Under the pieces are notes generated by a model. It made no database searches, was not told where the DNA came from, and saw only the letters and a program-made list of their open reading frames with translations. Positions 47,808 to 58,380 of a stretch of DNA of 64,000 nucleotides are shown in pieces; within the stretch, counting starts at the first letter, position 1; every line of letters begins with the position of its first letter. The translations under genes and the position numbers were made by a program. Source of the stretch: VAZQ01 sp963835165 (lineage in GTDB: Bacteria > Pseudomonadota > Alphaproteobacteria > Rhizobiales > Xanthobacteraceae); contig CAWIGD010000037.1 in assembly GCA_963835165.1 (NCBI GenBank), positions 274,348 to 338,347 on the forward strand, read 5' to 3'.

Positions 47808-49721
47808 TCAGGCCCGCAGACGGGCAAGCGGGCATATCGAGAAATCCGATCTGTGGGAAGCCCCGCGAGGTTTTCGAGGAGCTGACGAAGCTGCTGCTCC
47901 TCCTGCTCCCAGCTGAGTTTTCCCTTGCTCGTTTTCGACATTGAGTCGCAGCTGGCTCATGAGCACCTGATCCTCAAGCCGGCTGATACCGGCCGCAATG
48001 GAGGCAGGGTCCTGCGGGTCGATCGGAACACCCAGTTCATACTGTTCGGCGATCCGCCGTATCTCCGGAAGTTCGGGGTAGATTACCGGAAGCCCGGCAG
48101 CAATGGGCTGAAAGAAACCATTGGGAAGGCAGTTATGATGGCTCGGCGACAAGGGATAGTACAGCACGATGCCGGCATCGGCCGACTTGATGAACGGCAC
48201 GACCTCCGCCGGCTCGACTGGAGGCAGGAAGTGGACCCGGTCGGCCACGTTTTCCCGCTCGAGAAGCTTGCTGTAGGACGGGTAGCCGGGACCGACGAAA
48301 GCGAGATGATAGTGCCTCGGCAGCAATGCCATCGCTTTCACGGCTTCCTCGACCGCCATTCCCCGCTTGAATTGGCCGACGCAGACGATCAGAAAATCGT
48401 TTTCGCCAATGCTGGCGACATTCCTTATGGTCATCTCGACGGGTTTCTCGAGGCGAGGGTCATGTGCGTTCCGAAGCACCATGGCGGTGCGGCCGAAGCG
48501 CTGCTCTATCAGTTTCGCGATCCCCTCATTGACAGTGACCACCGCCGCCGCTTTGCGCATGCAGGCCCGTTCGATCGTTCTTTCGAACGGAAGGACCCAA
48601 TGGCGCCAGTATGACGACAAGGCCGCGTGATCATCCATCTGCGAGTAGAAATCGTGAGCGTCGTAGATGAATTTGGCCCGGTGCCGCAGGCACAGCAGAT
48701 AGACCGCCGGAAATTGATAGAACGAGTGCAGATAATAGAGCGACGCCTTTGGAGTGCAACGCAAGCGGTCCAACCACGTGAACGAGGATGTAGTCGCGGA
48801 CATGGCGCAGGAACATGGCGCGTTCCGAATTGCGCCAATGCGCCAGCTTGGCCCGCCGCCAGGCCCCCAGCTTGCGAAACTCCTGCAGGCCCCGCGTCCA
48901 CGTATTGCGGACGACAATCTTAAGGGCCAGTTCCGCAAGGATGAGCGCACGCAGCCCGATGTTTAATAACAAGCCCGTGCACGATGGCCCGACCCGATCG
49001 GGTCCTCAGGCGCTCCAACAACCGCATCACGCGTTGGCCCACGGCACGGGGTCGTCCTGGTCGGCGCGTACTGCTTGCGCCGTCCGGCCGGCGGCGGCAC
49101 GCTGCCATTCGTGCACCTGATCGATGAGCATCGCTTCGGCTTTGCGCGATTTCGTCGAGGTCGACGTAGAGCTCCGTCAGCTTGTTGTACGTACTTGTCG
49201 ATCAGGCGATCGATTTCATCGATCGACGCGGTGAAGTGCTTCCCATACGAGGGCTCCTTCGGCTCCCGTCGCGGCGGCCGTGTTCCCGCCGCCGTGCTTC
49301 GCAGCGCTGTACACGTGCTCTGAACTCGTCGACGCTTGCGAGCAGGTCCGTCACCTCACTGAAGTCGGCCAGCTCCGGCAGGATTTCGGCGATGTCGCGT
49401 TCCAGGTACCGGAGGCAATTTCAGGTGGTCCGACAGGACGCTTCTTGCGGCAGAACACTGCCGGTTCAATTCGGCCTGCCCAAACATGTAGCAGCCTTGA
49501 GCCGCTTCTTGCTCGCTCGTTCGCAGCTCGCCCCGGACATGCTTACGAGCTCGAACGGCAGGCCGTCGGCAACGGAACCCGCTCGGTTGGCCTTCCACCA
49601 CGACCGAGCGGTAACCGAAGCGGGCCACCGATCCGGCCTGTTTGAAGGTACGGCTGTCCGTCTTTATGGCGAGAGGAGTGATCGACACCACGAGCTTCCG
49701 CTGTTCCGAAAAACTGTTCAT
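47808..49721 (-). pseudogene. family 4 glycosyltransferase with inserted coiled region, frameshifted
   Basis: The ATG at 49721 starts MNSFSEQRKLVVSITPLAIK, then TDSRTFKQAGSVARFGYRSV. A long Glu/Asp/Arg-rich region follows in shifted frames (YLERDIAEILPELADFSEV). Next come the membrane-associated stretch LNIGLRALILAELALKIVVR, then SLYYLHSFYQFPAVYLLCLR, KFIYDAHDFYSQMDDHAALS, VVTVNEGIAKLIEQRFGRTA and the donor-site part NGFFQPIAAGLPVIYPELPE. The intact central frame is 380 codons. The whole is about 630 codons, long for a GT4. The end is uncertain because of a shift near 47910. A short duplicate of its 5' end lies just upstream at 49741-49911. Confidence 0.65.
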
Positions 49722-49740
49722 TTCACGCCGCGCGGTGTGT

Positions 49741-49911
49741 CTACCGCTCCAACCAATGGACGGCGGCAGTAGAATTCGGCTGGCCTCTGACAAGTATCGA
49801 GTAGCCGAGTCGGGCAACCGAACCGGCCTGTTTCAAGGTCCGACTGTCGCGCCTCAAGGCGAGAGGCGTGATCGAGACCACGACGTTCGCCTGCCCCGGA
49901 AACCCGCTCAT
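49741..49911 (-). pseudogene. duplicated 5' end of a GT4 glycosyltransferase gene
   Basis: The ATG at 49911 overlaps the stop of asnB (ATGA). The 56 codons read MSGFPGQANVVVSITPLALR, RDSRTLKQAGSVARLGYSIL and VRGQPNS before the frame ends. They match the first 45 residues of the next gene (VVSITPLAIKTDSRTFKQAG) at most positions but differ in DNA, so this is the remnant of a diverged tandem paralogue and not a recent duplication. The catalytic parts are absent. Confidence 0.6.
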
Positions 49912-51872
49912 CCGAGCTTGAACTCCTGCATCCACAGGTCCAGATTTAGCCATCGCCACGGCGCGAAAGCTCAGCACGTTCCCCGCTCGTCACCCGCTCG
50001 AAGTGACGCAGTGCGGCTTCTCGCTTGATGAACGGTTCGAGCCGTGGACTGTCGATCGCCTCCTGAATGAGGGTTCGCAGCGCGCCCGTCTGCCAGCGCC
50101 GCTCCGGCGTCGCAAAACCCATTTTGCGAGCCCGCATGCGAATTTTTTCGGGCAGCGTTCCGGCCATGCCGTCACGCAAGACGCGCTTGGTGTAGCCGTG
50201 GCGGACCTTCAGATCAAAAGGCAGCGAGAAAACAAAATCAACCAATCGATGGTCGAGGAACGGAACGCGCGCCTCGACCGAGAAGGCCATTGAGTTGCGG
50301 TCCTCGTAGCGCAGCAGCGACGGCAGGTTGTTGAGAAAGAAAAACTGGTAGAGCACGTTCGAAAAATGGGCCTCCTCGCCGAACGGACGCTGAGCGAGAT
50401 TGGCGAGATAGGCCGATGTGGCGACATGCCGTTCCAGCTAGCCCGGGTCTCAACCACGGCTCCTCGACCGCTGTCGGTGCAGGCGACCCACCGCGCGAGC
50501 CATGGCGAGCGCACGTTGCACGATGGGAACTGGTACCTGGCTTCGCCAGGATTTGCCCTGGAGCCGTGCCCACCGCCAGCTTTCCCACAAGCGCCCGCAC
50601 GCACGCGGCCGCGGGCAACGAGCTCGAGCAGGAAGTGCGGCATGGTGCTGGCGTATCCGCCCAGCATTTCGTCGGCGCCCTGCCCGTCCAGCACCACCTT
50701 CACGTTGTTCTGGTGAACCAGCCGAAACACTGACCACTGCGCGTAGATGCTGGTCGATCCGAACGGCTCGTCCTGGTGCCATACGAGCTTTCGCAGATCG
50801 GCGATCAGATCAGCTCTCGTTAGGCTCGACGAAGTGCGAGACCACCTCGGATGCCTCGATCGCCAAGCGCGTGTACTCGAGCTCGTCCGCCTCCGGAGCG
50901 TCGAAATGGGAGCTGAAGGAGTGCCGATCGATTTTGACGCCGGCATCAGACGCAACCTCACGCATCAGCATCGCAATGCTGGAGCTGTCGAGCCCGCCAG
51001 ATAAGCAGGTGCCGACCGGCACGTCCGCTCGAAGATGGATGCGGACGCTGTCCTTCAACAACGCCCTGAACTGCTCCCCTGCTTCCTTGGCGCGGATTTC
51101 CAGCCTCGCACCTTGCGGTCGCCGGTGCGTAGTAGCGGCGCTCCGAGATCTCTCCGTTGTCGAGAGAAATGACGAGATTATGCCCCGGCTGGAGCTTGCG
51201 GATACCAGCAAAAAACGTTTCCGCGCCGGTATCGGTTGCCTCGTACTGCAGGTAATCGAAGACGGCACTCTCGTTGAGCCGGCGCGGCACGGACGGCACG
51301 CGTCAGGAGCTGCTTGATTTCGGAAGCGAAGACGAAGATCTCGCCGTCGCTGTAGTACTGCAGCGGTTTGATGCCGAAGCGATCGCGGGACAGCATCAGC
51401 CGGCGGCCTCGCAAGTCGAGCAAGGCGAACGCCCACATGCCGACGAAACGTTTTACCGCATCGGGCCCCCACGCCGCATAGGCCTGCAGGACCACCTCGG
51501 TGTCGGAACCGGTGCGGAACCGCGCGCCCAGGGACTTCAGCTCTTCCCGCAGCTCGATGAAATTGTAGAGTTCGCCGTTGTACGTGATCCAAAGCGCCCC
51601 ATCGGCGCTCGACATCGGCTGGCGGCCTTGCTCCGACAGCTCGATGATCGCGAGCCGCCGGTGGCAAAGCACAAGGGTCGGTGGCGTGTTCGGCGGTCCA
51701 GCGATCCTCGACCGGCTCTGCGCAACCCGGGAGCACACTCTGTCGCGTATCGAACCATACCGTGCCGGCGCCGTCCGGGCCGCGATGGAGCAGCGACATC
51801 ATTGCCGCTCTTCAGCGCGTCGAGATCGCCACGCAGGCCGTCCCGCGCAAAAACGCCGTAAATTCCGCACAT
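49908..51872 (-). pseudogene. asnB: AsnB-family glutamine amidotransferase (third copy), about six frameshifts
   Basis: The start is MCGIYGVFARDGLRGD. In other frames come LLHRGPDGAGTVWFD, LWITYNGELYNFIELREELK, LSRDRFGIKPLQYYSDGEIF, DVPVGTCLSGGLDSSSIAML (PPi loop) and VVLDGQGADEMLGGYASTMP. The end reads RYEDRNSMAFSVEARVPFLD, KVRHGYTKRVLRDGMAGTLP and, after a last shift near 49965, RWLNLDLWMQEFKLG. That end fits the family better than the stop at 49946. Shifts lie near 51800, 51310, 51105, 50815, 50365 and 49965. The stop overlaps the ATG of the next gene (ATGA). Confidence 0.78.
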
Positions 51873-51883
51873 GCTGGCGGTGC

Positions 51884-52289
51884 TCAGTCCGGCTTGGGCT
51901 GGCGCCGAATACGATCGAGGCGAGCGCCAGTGCAGCCGCTCCGGGCCCGGCGGGCCACGAGCTTCATCGTCTGTATCAGCCGCCCGCGCACCGCTCGAAA
52001 CAAGTGCCTGGTCAAGACGCGGATGCTCTCGCGGGGAATTCTGTTCTCTTGCTTCAACCTCATTTTTTTGCTCCTCGAGTGCGCGCATTTCCTCCGAGAC
52101 CCGGTTCAAGGCGTCGCCGTACGATCTAACTTCGGCAAGCAGGCGATCCGTATCGAGATAAGCCATGGTGAGATGCCGCCCCTGTTCTTCATATCTATCC
52201 GTCGCTTCCCGGAGTTGCGCGCGCAGGCGCTCGACCTCGCTGAGGAGATAGGCATCATGTCCGAGCGGTCTTGAGGTGACCACACTCAA
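51884..52289 (-). pseudogene. small coiled-coil protein between glycan genes, frameshifted near 52040
   Basis: From about 52289 (a TTG or the GTG at 52283) the frame reads SEVERLRAQLREATDRYEEQ, DTDRLLAEVRSYGDALNRVS and EEMRALEEQKNEVEA, a heptad-rich coil of about 60 residues. A shift near 52040 gives a basic, amphipathic end (RESIRVLTRHLFRAVRGRLI) stopping at 51884. The protein of about 134 residues overlaps the stop of the preceding transferase and sits 11 bp before asnB. Its size and basic tail suggest a membrane-surface scaffold or chain-length ruler, but that is speculation. Confidence 0.45.
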
Positions 52290-53434
52290 TGCTCAGCGGC
52301 GAGACGGCGAAAGCGGCCTCGGGGCGAGGCCGCTTTCGCATCTGCGCTTCGATGAGGTCGTCCATCCGCCGCACGAAACGTCCGATAGCTGTACCTGCCC
52401 GGAGGCGACCAGGTCGCTATATGCGCGCTCAACCATCGCTTCCAGCGCCGGGATATCTTGAACGCGGTCCAGCACGTCGTCGAGATTGGAATAATCCGCT
52501 TCCAGCGGAATGTAATGAACATCGGGCTCTATCAGGCCTGAATACCGACCCCGGCAACAGCACCATTGCGGTGCGCATGGCTGCCGCCTCGAACACCCGA
52601 GGCGAGATCTGCGCCATGTCGATCTCCTTCTCGCGCTCGGCGATAAAGGGATGAAACTTCTCGTAGGACAGATGCGGATCGGCAGCCTTCATCTCCTTGT
52701 ACAGCGCCATGATGGATCCGTCGAAATCGAAGACGTTGCTGCCGCTTTCGCTGCCGAGCATGATCCGGCTCGACTTGATGAAGTCGAACCAGGCCGCGCC
52801 GTAGATTCTCGACGCTTCGTCGATGGCGATGTCGCACGGAATGCCCCGCGCCACACAGGCTTCCCGCACCCGCAGCCCGATCTCCGCCTTTTGCCGGGCC
52901 AGCTCACCGTAGCGCGCTCCCAGGTCGCGCCCGCGATAGCCGACAACGATAGGCCGTTCCGCAAGAGGCCGGACATCCTCGATCTTCAACAAGTCGTCCG
53001 AAACGTAACCGGTCAGCACCGTTTCGAAATGAACGCCCGGAAACATGCTGCGCGGATACACGTAGTCGAGGTGCTGCTGGGGCACGCAGGTCAGACACCA
53101 CGGTCGCGCCGACGCGACGCAATTGTTCCCGCAACCGATTCGTGCGGTCGTACTCGTCCTGAAGCGCTACGAGTTTCGGCCCGCCGTAGGCCTCGAGAGA
53201 AACACGCAGGCTTTCCGGAACTGCATCGGGGTAGTGGCTCTCGCGTGCGAATCCGGCACAGTAGTTCACCCACACCGCGTCATAACGGGACAGATCGGAC
53301 GGAACGGTAGGAGCGTGCTCGATGCAGAGGTAATCCACGTTGAAACGCGAGTGCTGGCGGAACGCGTCAACGTACTGATGCGTCGTCGCCACGTGACCGG
53401 CTGCGGCGCCGTAAATCACCAGAAGCTTTTTCAT
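52255..53434 (-). pseudogene. CgeB-like family 1 glycosyltransferase, three frameshifts
   Basis: The start at 53434 reads MKKLLVIYGAAAGHVATTHQ, then DAVWVNYCAGFARESHYPDA and PKLVALQDEYDRTNRLREQL. After a shift near 53090 comes MFPGVHFETVLTGYVSDDLL, then FIKSSRIMLGSESGSNVFDF and FHPFIAEREKEIDMAQISPR with FEAAAMRTAMVLLPG. After shifts near 52560 and 52470 come DVHYIPLEADYSNLDDVLDR and the end at 52255. It parallels the gene at 46581-47784 in fold and is likely another step of the same chain. It is separated from wzt by 120 bp. Confidence 0.68.
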
Positions 53435-53554
53435 GTCTATTAGGGTTCAGCGCCGATCACGGCACGATGCCGAGGCCACAATAACGTCCGCCGACCTCTG
53501 CGATTCGCCGCCCTACCTTTCAAAGGATAGCCGCCGATTACAGGCACTGCGCGA

Positions 53555-55455
53555 TCACATTTTCCAATGCGCAGGAAGCACGAACAGCGAAGTGCGCAGC
53601 GGCGGGTTTCCTGTGACTTCAAATTGATAGCTGTATGAGAGCAGGTCGTAGCGTACTGTCTCGCTCGGAAACTGCGGATCGAGGTCACGATGCAGCGATA
53701 CGGAAACCGTATATCGGCCGTCGGCGAGATCGACCGAGGGGAACTGTAGCTCGACCAAGCGATGCTCTTCGGCTTCCATATGCACCATCTCCGTCGGGGA
53801 GACGTGTTGCGTGACCTTGATGCCGTCGATCCGATAGATCGCAACCGCAAAGATGACCGGGAAATCGCCCGTTTTCATGGCTCGGTAGTGCAGGCGAAGC
53901 CTGAGCGCGCTTCCCACGCGGTAAACCGCCCTCTCCCGTCCCTTTGCATCGAGCAGGGTCACGTCATCGATAACAAGACTTCCCTCCCCCGGCCAGCGAC
54001 GTACCGTGGTCCTGCTAATGGCCATTGCGTCTTCAGGCGTGCTTCCGCGTCCTTCCATCTCATTGCCGTACGTCGCCCGAAATCTGTCGTTCCTGGAGGT
54101 CGCGTCGGCGAAGTCTGTCCGCTTGCCGAGCACCTCTGTCATCACGTCGTCGACAAGAACCGCCCGAGGCCGCTCGTCTGCGGGGGTGTCAGTGTTATCT
54201 GCGCCTAAGGCCAACGCGACATCGTGCTCCGACCATGTCGCGGCGCTTACCGGCACTGGCTGATCGATGATCAGCGCCTTGCCGTTGCGCGAGACAGTAA
54301 TTGCTAGGCGCCCCTCGCCGTTCGTCCGGTAACGAATGCGAAACACGTACTGCTTCCCCCGGTCGAGCGCGTAGGAGCGAAACACCAGCTCACCGAGTGC
54401 GTGCGCGGCACCACCAGTCCCGGTTTGTAGGCTACGGAAGCGCGAGCCATCCTCCACGTCCGGTTCGCTCCAATTGCAGTTACTTGTGGAGACGTAAGCA
54501 AAATGCGTGACATCGGAATCCTGCGGGTCGCCGATACGAACGATCTCCTCGCTGACGTCAGACCGAAGTTCTAACATGCTGATGTCGACACGCGAGCCAT
54601 TTGTTCCACTGAACTTCAAGGCAACGACGAAATTGTCGGCAAAATGCCCGACCTCGACGGCGTCGCGAAACCCGGGCTTGCGCTGACGATTGGCGGCCTT
54701 GAGCTGGCGATCCTGCAGCGTGTGAATAAACTCCTCGTAGGCTTTCACGACTTCAAGACTCGGCCCGCGCAGAACGATGCGTCCGCGCTCCAGCCAGATC
54801 GCTTCCTCGCAGAACTGAAGGATCTGATCCATGGCATGAGCGACCAGCAGGATTGATGCTCCGCTGTCCACCAGCTGCTTCATGCGGCTACGCGACTTCA
54901 CGGCGAAATAGGCGTCCCCCGCACCCAGGATCTCGTCGATGATCAGAATCTCGGGCCTGATCGTTGTCGCAGTGGTGAAAACCAGGCGCGCCTGCATGCC
55001 CGCGGAATAGGTCTTGAACGGCTGGTCCAGAAAGTCGCCCAACTCCGTAAACTCGGCGATCTCCTCGATAGCGGCCTTGATCTGCGAGCGAGTGAGGCCG
55101 TTCTGAATGAGCGATGCCTCGATGTTCTCGTAACCCGAGAACTCCGGATGAAATCCGGCGCCGGCTTCCAGCAGGCCTGCACCTCTCCCTGAACCTGGAT
55201 GTGCCCCTCGGTCGGCGTGATATTGCCGGTCATGAGCTTCAGGAGCGTGGTCTTGCCGGCACCGTTTCGCCCGATGATGCCGAGCCGCGAGCCCGCTTTG
55301 AGCTTGAAGCTCACGTTTCGCAGCGCCCAGAAGTTATCGATCTTCGGATTCCACCAGGGTGAAACGCGACCGAGCGAGGTGATGTCCAGAAAGCTGTCCA
55401 TCCGGCTCTTGTAGAGCCGGTACATCTTCCCGACGCCTTCGAACTCGACCGCCAT
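53555..55455 (-). CDS. wzt: Wzt-type ABC transporter ATP-binding protein with long C-terminal glycan-binding region; one frameshift
   Basis: The ATG at 55455 starts MAVEFEGVGKMYRLYKSRMD. Walker A is LGIIGRNGAGKTTLLKLMTG. A one-base shift near 55178 breaks the frame in the Q-loop region and is followed by LTRSQIKAAIEEIAEF. The signature is KTYSAGMQARLVF, Walker B is ILIIDEILGAGDAYFAVK, and the H-loop is SILLVAHAMDQIL. About 390 residues follow the ATPase. One beta-rich block contains YVFRIRYRTNGEGRLAITVS. A classical Wzt_C immunoglobulin-like domain follows (LLDAKGRERAVYRVGSALRL, VSLHRDLDPQFPS). It exports the finished polysaccharide with Wzm and reads its terminal modification. The total of about 633 residues is well above the usual 400-470. 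Confidence 0.85.
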
Positions 55456-55460
55456 CTTCG

Positions 55461-56299
55461 TCAGACATAGTCGATGAGCGTCCTTTTCGCTCGCGCAAAG
55501 AAGAAGCCGCCGATCAGGAAGGTGAAGATCGACATCGTCGTGAGCACAAGGATCGTCGACAGGCCGCGGCAGCCGCCCAAAGACGATCAGGTCCTGATAC
55601 GCGACAATGAAATGCGCAAGCGGATTGAGCGTCAGAAGCATCTTCATGCTCTGAGGCACCATCTCGGGCGTATATCCGATCGGCGACGCGATCATCAGAT
55701 ACATGATCACGACGCCGATAATATTCTGGAGGTCACGAAACACCAGGTTGACGAGCGACAATATCCACAGGAGCCCGATCAAAAACATGACATGGAGCAT
55801 CCATACCAACGGGAACAGCAAAATCGCGACTGAGATCTTGCGCAATATGAGACTGGCGAGCAGCACGATGACCATGCCGCTCACCATCGTGACCTGACTG
55901 ATCAGGACGGCCTTGATCGGCACCAGGTCGATCGGGGAAAACCGTATTGCTCAGAACCGCCTTGTTCGCCACGACGGACGGTACGCCGTTCATTAAAGCC
56001 TCGCTGCTCATCAGAAAAGGGACGAGGCCGGTGAAGATCAGTACGACATACTCCGCTCCGGACAGGCTCGGCGCACGGACCTGCAGAATAAACAGGTAGA
56101 CAGTCGCATAGATGGCGAGCAGCAGCAGGGGCCCCAGCACGGCCCAACCGAAGCCCAACAACGATCCTGCAAACCTCGCGACGATCTCGCTCCGGGTCAC
56201 TCGGAACAGCGAGGCCCAGATGTGATCGCAGATAGACGCCGGAATGACTGACGTTCGGCACCGCTTTGCCTCAACTCCGAGATTCGAAAAAGCTAGCAT
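55461..56299 (-). pseudogene. wzm: Wzm-type ABC-2 polysaccharide export permease, two frameshifts
   Basis: From 56299 the frame shows the amphipathic start DHIWASLFRVTRSEIVARFA, then helices LLGFGWAVLGPLLLLAIYAT and EYVVLIFTGLVPFLMSSEAL. After a shift near 55935 come VLISQVTMVSGMVIVLLASL, FPLVWMLHVMFLIGLLWI and IASPIGYTPEMVPQSMKMLL. After one near 55570 the last helix ILVLTTMSIFTFLIGGFFFA leads to RAKRTLIDYV and the stop at 55461. Six helices in the ABC-2 order agree with Wzm. It lies 5 bp before wzt, so the pair forms one exporter at the inner membrane. Confidence 0.82.
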
Positions 56300-56361
56300 T
56301 GGGGGCCGGGCGACACCCGTCTTCGGGATGAATCGACGCGCATGCCAATAGCCGATTCAAC

Positions 56362-57418
56362 TCACGCGGCGCGCTCGAGAAAATACCGGTGGCGCTCGAT
56401 GCAGCGGGCGATGAGATCATGATTGGCCCGCGTCCACTCGATCGTCCGACGCAAGCCTTCCCGCATCGGGACTTGCCGCCTTGAAGCCGAGCAGCCGCTC
56501 CGATTTCTCGGTCGATCCAAATCGGGTGCCGGAACGGTCCCAATCCCGCGCCGGCCGAAGATCGACGGCCCGATCGTTTCCGGCGATCTCGTTGATCATG
56601 TCAGCGAGATCTCGAATTCGGGTCTCCACGCCGGAGGCGAGGTTGTAGACTTCGCCAGGTGTCCCGCGCAGCGCCGCTTTTTGCAGCCCCCCAGCGAGAT
56701 CCTCGACATAGACGAAGTCGCGGCTCGCGATCCCGCCGTTCTCGAGCGGCAACGCCTCACGGCGCAGCGCCTTCCAGATGAAGGAGGGCGTCACGTTGCG
56801 CCAGACCGTGTGCACCGTGCCGCGCCACCGTCCCGCCCCCAGGATTTCGCGCGGACCATACACGTTCTGGAAGCGGGTCCGCACGACCGGAAGGCCGTGA
56901 CGCCGGAAATAGTAGTTGCTGTACAGTTCGCCGGCGATTTTGGAAATCGAGTAGGGGCTGTCGTGGTAGAGCGACAGCGGCGCGTCCTCGTCGGTCGCAG
57001 TTGCTTCGCCGAACGTCTTCTCCGCCACCGCACAGCCGGCGGCAGCATAGACGACCTTCTTGAGCGAGCCGAATGCCTTCAAACGATCGAACAGCTTCAA
57101 AGTGGTGATCGTATTGTTGTCGTGGTCGGCGATCGGATCGGCGATCGAAGATTGGTTGCCGTGATAGCACGCCAAGTGAAAAACGTAGTCGAGATCGCGC
57201 GGAAGATTCTCAAGAATTCGGTCTTCGGCGATCGAACCCAGCGTGAAATGGATGATCGGCGTGACCGGCACGTTTTCCATTTCGGACGATAGCAGGTTGT
57301 CAACCACATGGATCGAGCGTGGTCCTTGCGGAAGGAGCTGATGCACGAGGTTCGATCCGACGAACCCGGCTCCTCCGACCACCAGGATATTCGCCCCTGA
57401 GAAATCATCCTGCGGCAT
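56362..57418 (-). CDS. NAD-dependent epimerase/dehydratase (SDR), first of three; 3' frameshift
   Basis: From the ATG at 57418 (MPQDDFSGANILVVGGAGFV; an earlier ATG at 57457 is possible) come the Rossmann motif GGAGFVGSNLVHQLLPQG, HLACYHGNQSSIADP, AAAGCAVAE and the catalytic YSISKIAGELYSNYYFRRHG (YxxxK). DFVYVEDLAGGLQKAALRGT is the conserved C-terminal substrate loop. A shift near 56475 replaces the true tail; in the other frame it reads MREGLRRTIEWTRANHDLIA and ends at 56362. UDP-glucuronate/GalNAc-type epimerases and decarboxylases look like this. It overlaps the next gene by 14 bp. Confidence 0.8.
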
Positions 57419-58372
57419 GGGACACTCGCCGCTGACGATCATCGCCCTCATGAACAAGGTGACTATGAACCTCGTTCACCCCATGAGCATCGTACCATTC
57501 GAGCACGCGTTGCATCGTTGTTCTGAAATCGACTTTCGGCGCCCAGCCCAGCTTCTCCACCGCTCCAGTGGGGTCCGGTACGACCTCGCGCACGTCGTCG
57601 CTGCCGACCGGGACGATCTTGACCACGGGGTCGGGGGCAAGTCCCAGATGCTCCCGCACCACATCGTAGATTTCCTTGATCGCGCGCCCCCGGCCGGTTG
57701 CCACATTGAAGATTCCAACGACATCGGTCTTCGCCATCGCCAGATCGACGGCGGAGACGAAATCCGACATGTCGAGAAAGTCCCGGATGGCCTCGGTACA
57801 GAAGCATGGCTGCTGGGCCTTAAGACGTTTGTAGAACGTCGGAATGGGCCCGATAGCGAGGCGTGGGCCGGTGACATTGGCGAGCCGCAGCGAGATCCAG
57901 CTGAGGTCGCTGGCCGCAAGGTATTGCTCACCGGCCACTTTCGAAATGGCGTAGCTCGTGAACGGCGTAAGCGGATGATCCACCGGAATCGGATTTTGCG
58001 CAGCGCCGGCCGTAACACAGCACGGTCTGGAAATTGACAAAGCGCGTCGACGCCGATAGCGCGCGCGGCCTCGATCAGGTTGATGGTGCCAAGCACGTTC
58101 GTTTCGACATCCTCACGCCAGTCGGTCGGATCCTTGTAGGCGGCTGCCGCGTGCACCACGTGGGTAGGACGAAAATTCTCGAACGCGCGGTGCACCAAGT
58201 CGCGGTCGGCGATCGTGCCCTCGACCAGTTCGAGCCGGGGAAGCTGCGGCACCAGCTCGCGTCGTCCGGTGGCGAAGTTGTCGAGGATCAGGATTTCGTG
58301 CCCGCGCGGGTACCAATGCTCGGTCAGATTCGAACCGAGACATCCGGCCCCCCCGGCAATCAAAATGCGCAT
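57405..58372 (-). pseudogene. NAD-dependent epimerase/dehydratase (SDR), second of three; frameshift near 58040
   Basis: The start at 58372 reads MRILIAGGAGCLGSNLTEHW, then ILILDNFATGRRELVPQLPR and THVVHAAAAYKDPTDWREDV. After the shift, in the second frame, come FTSYAISKVAGEQYLAASDL (YxxxK) and LRLANVTGPRLAIGPIPTFY, VGIFNVATGRGRAIKEIYDV and KLGWAPKVDFRTTMQRVLEW. It is most like the third SDR downstream (DNFATGRR, AAxYKxPxDW, SYAISK-AGEQY). The pair are paralogues that probably act on successive or related NDP-sugars. Confidence 0.8.
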
Positions 58373-58380
58373 GCGCTCGC

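Noticed and set aside
47812..47833. Hairpin GCCCGC/GCGGGC near the GT4 end as a terminator
   Set aside because: It lacks a T-run in either direction and lies inside overlapping coding sequence.
56423..57292. 289-codon plus-strand frame
   Set aside because: Antisense to the SDR gene, whose motifs are certain; long antisense frames are common in high-GC DNA.
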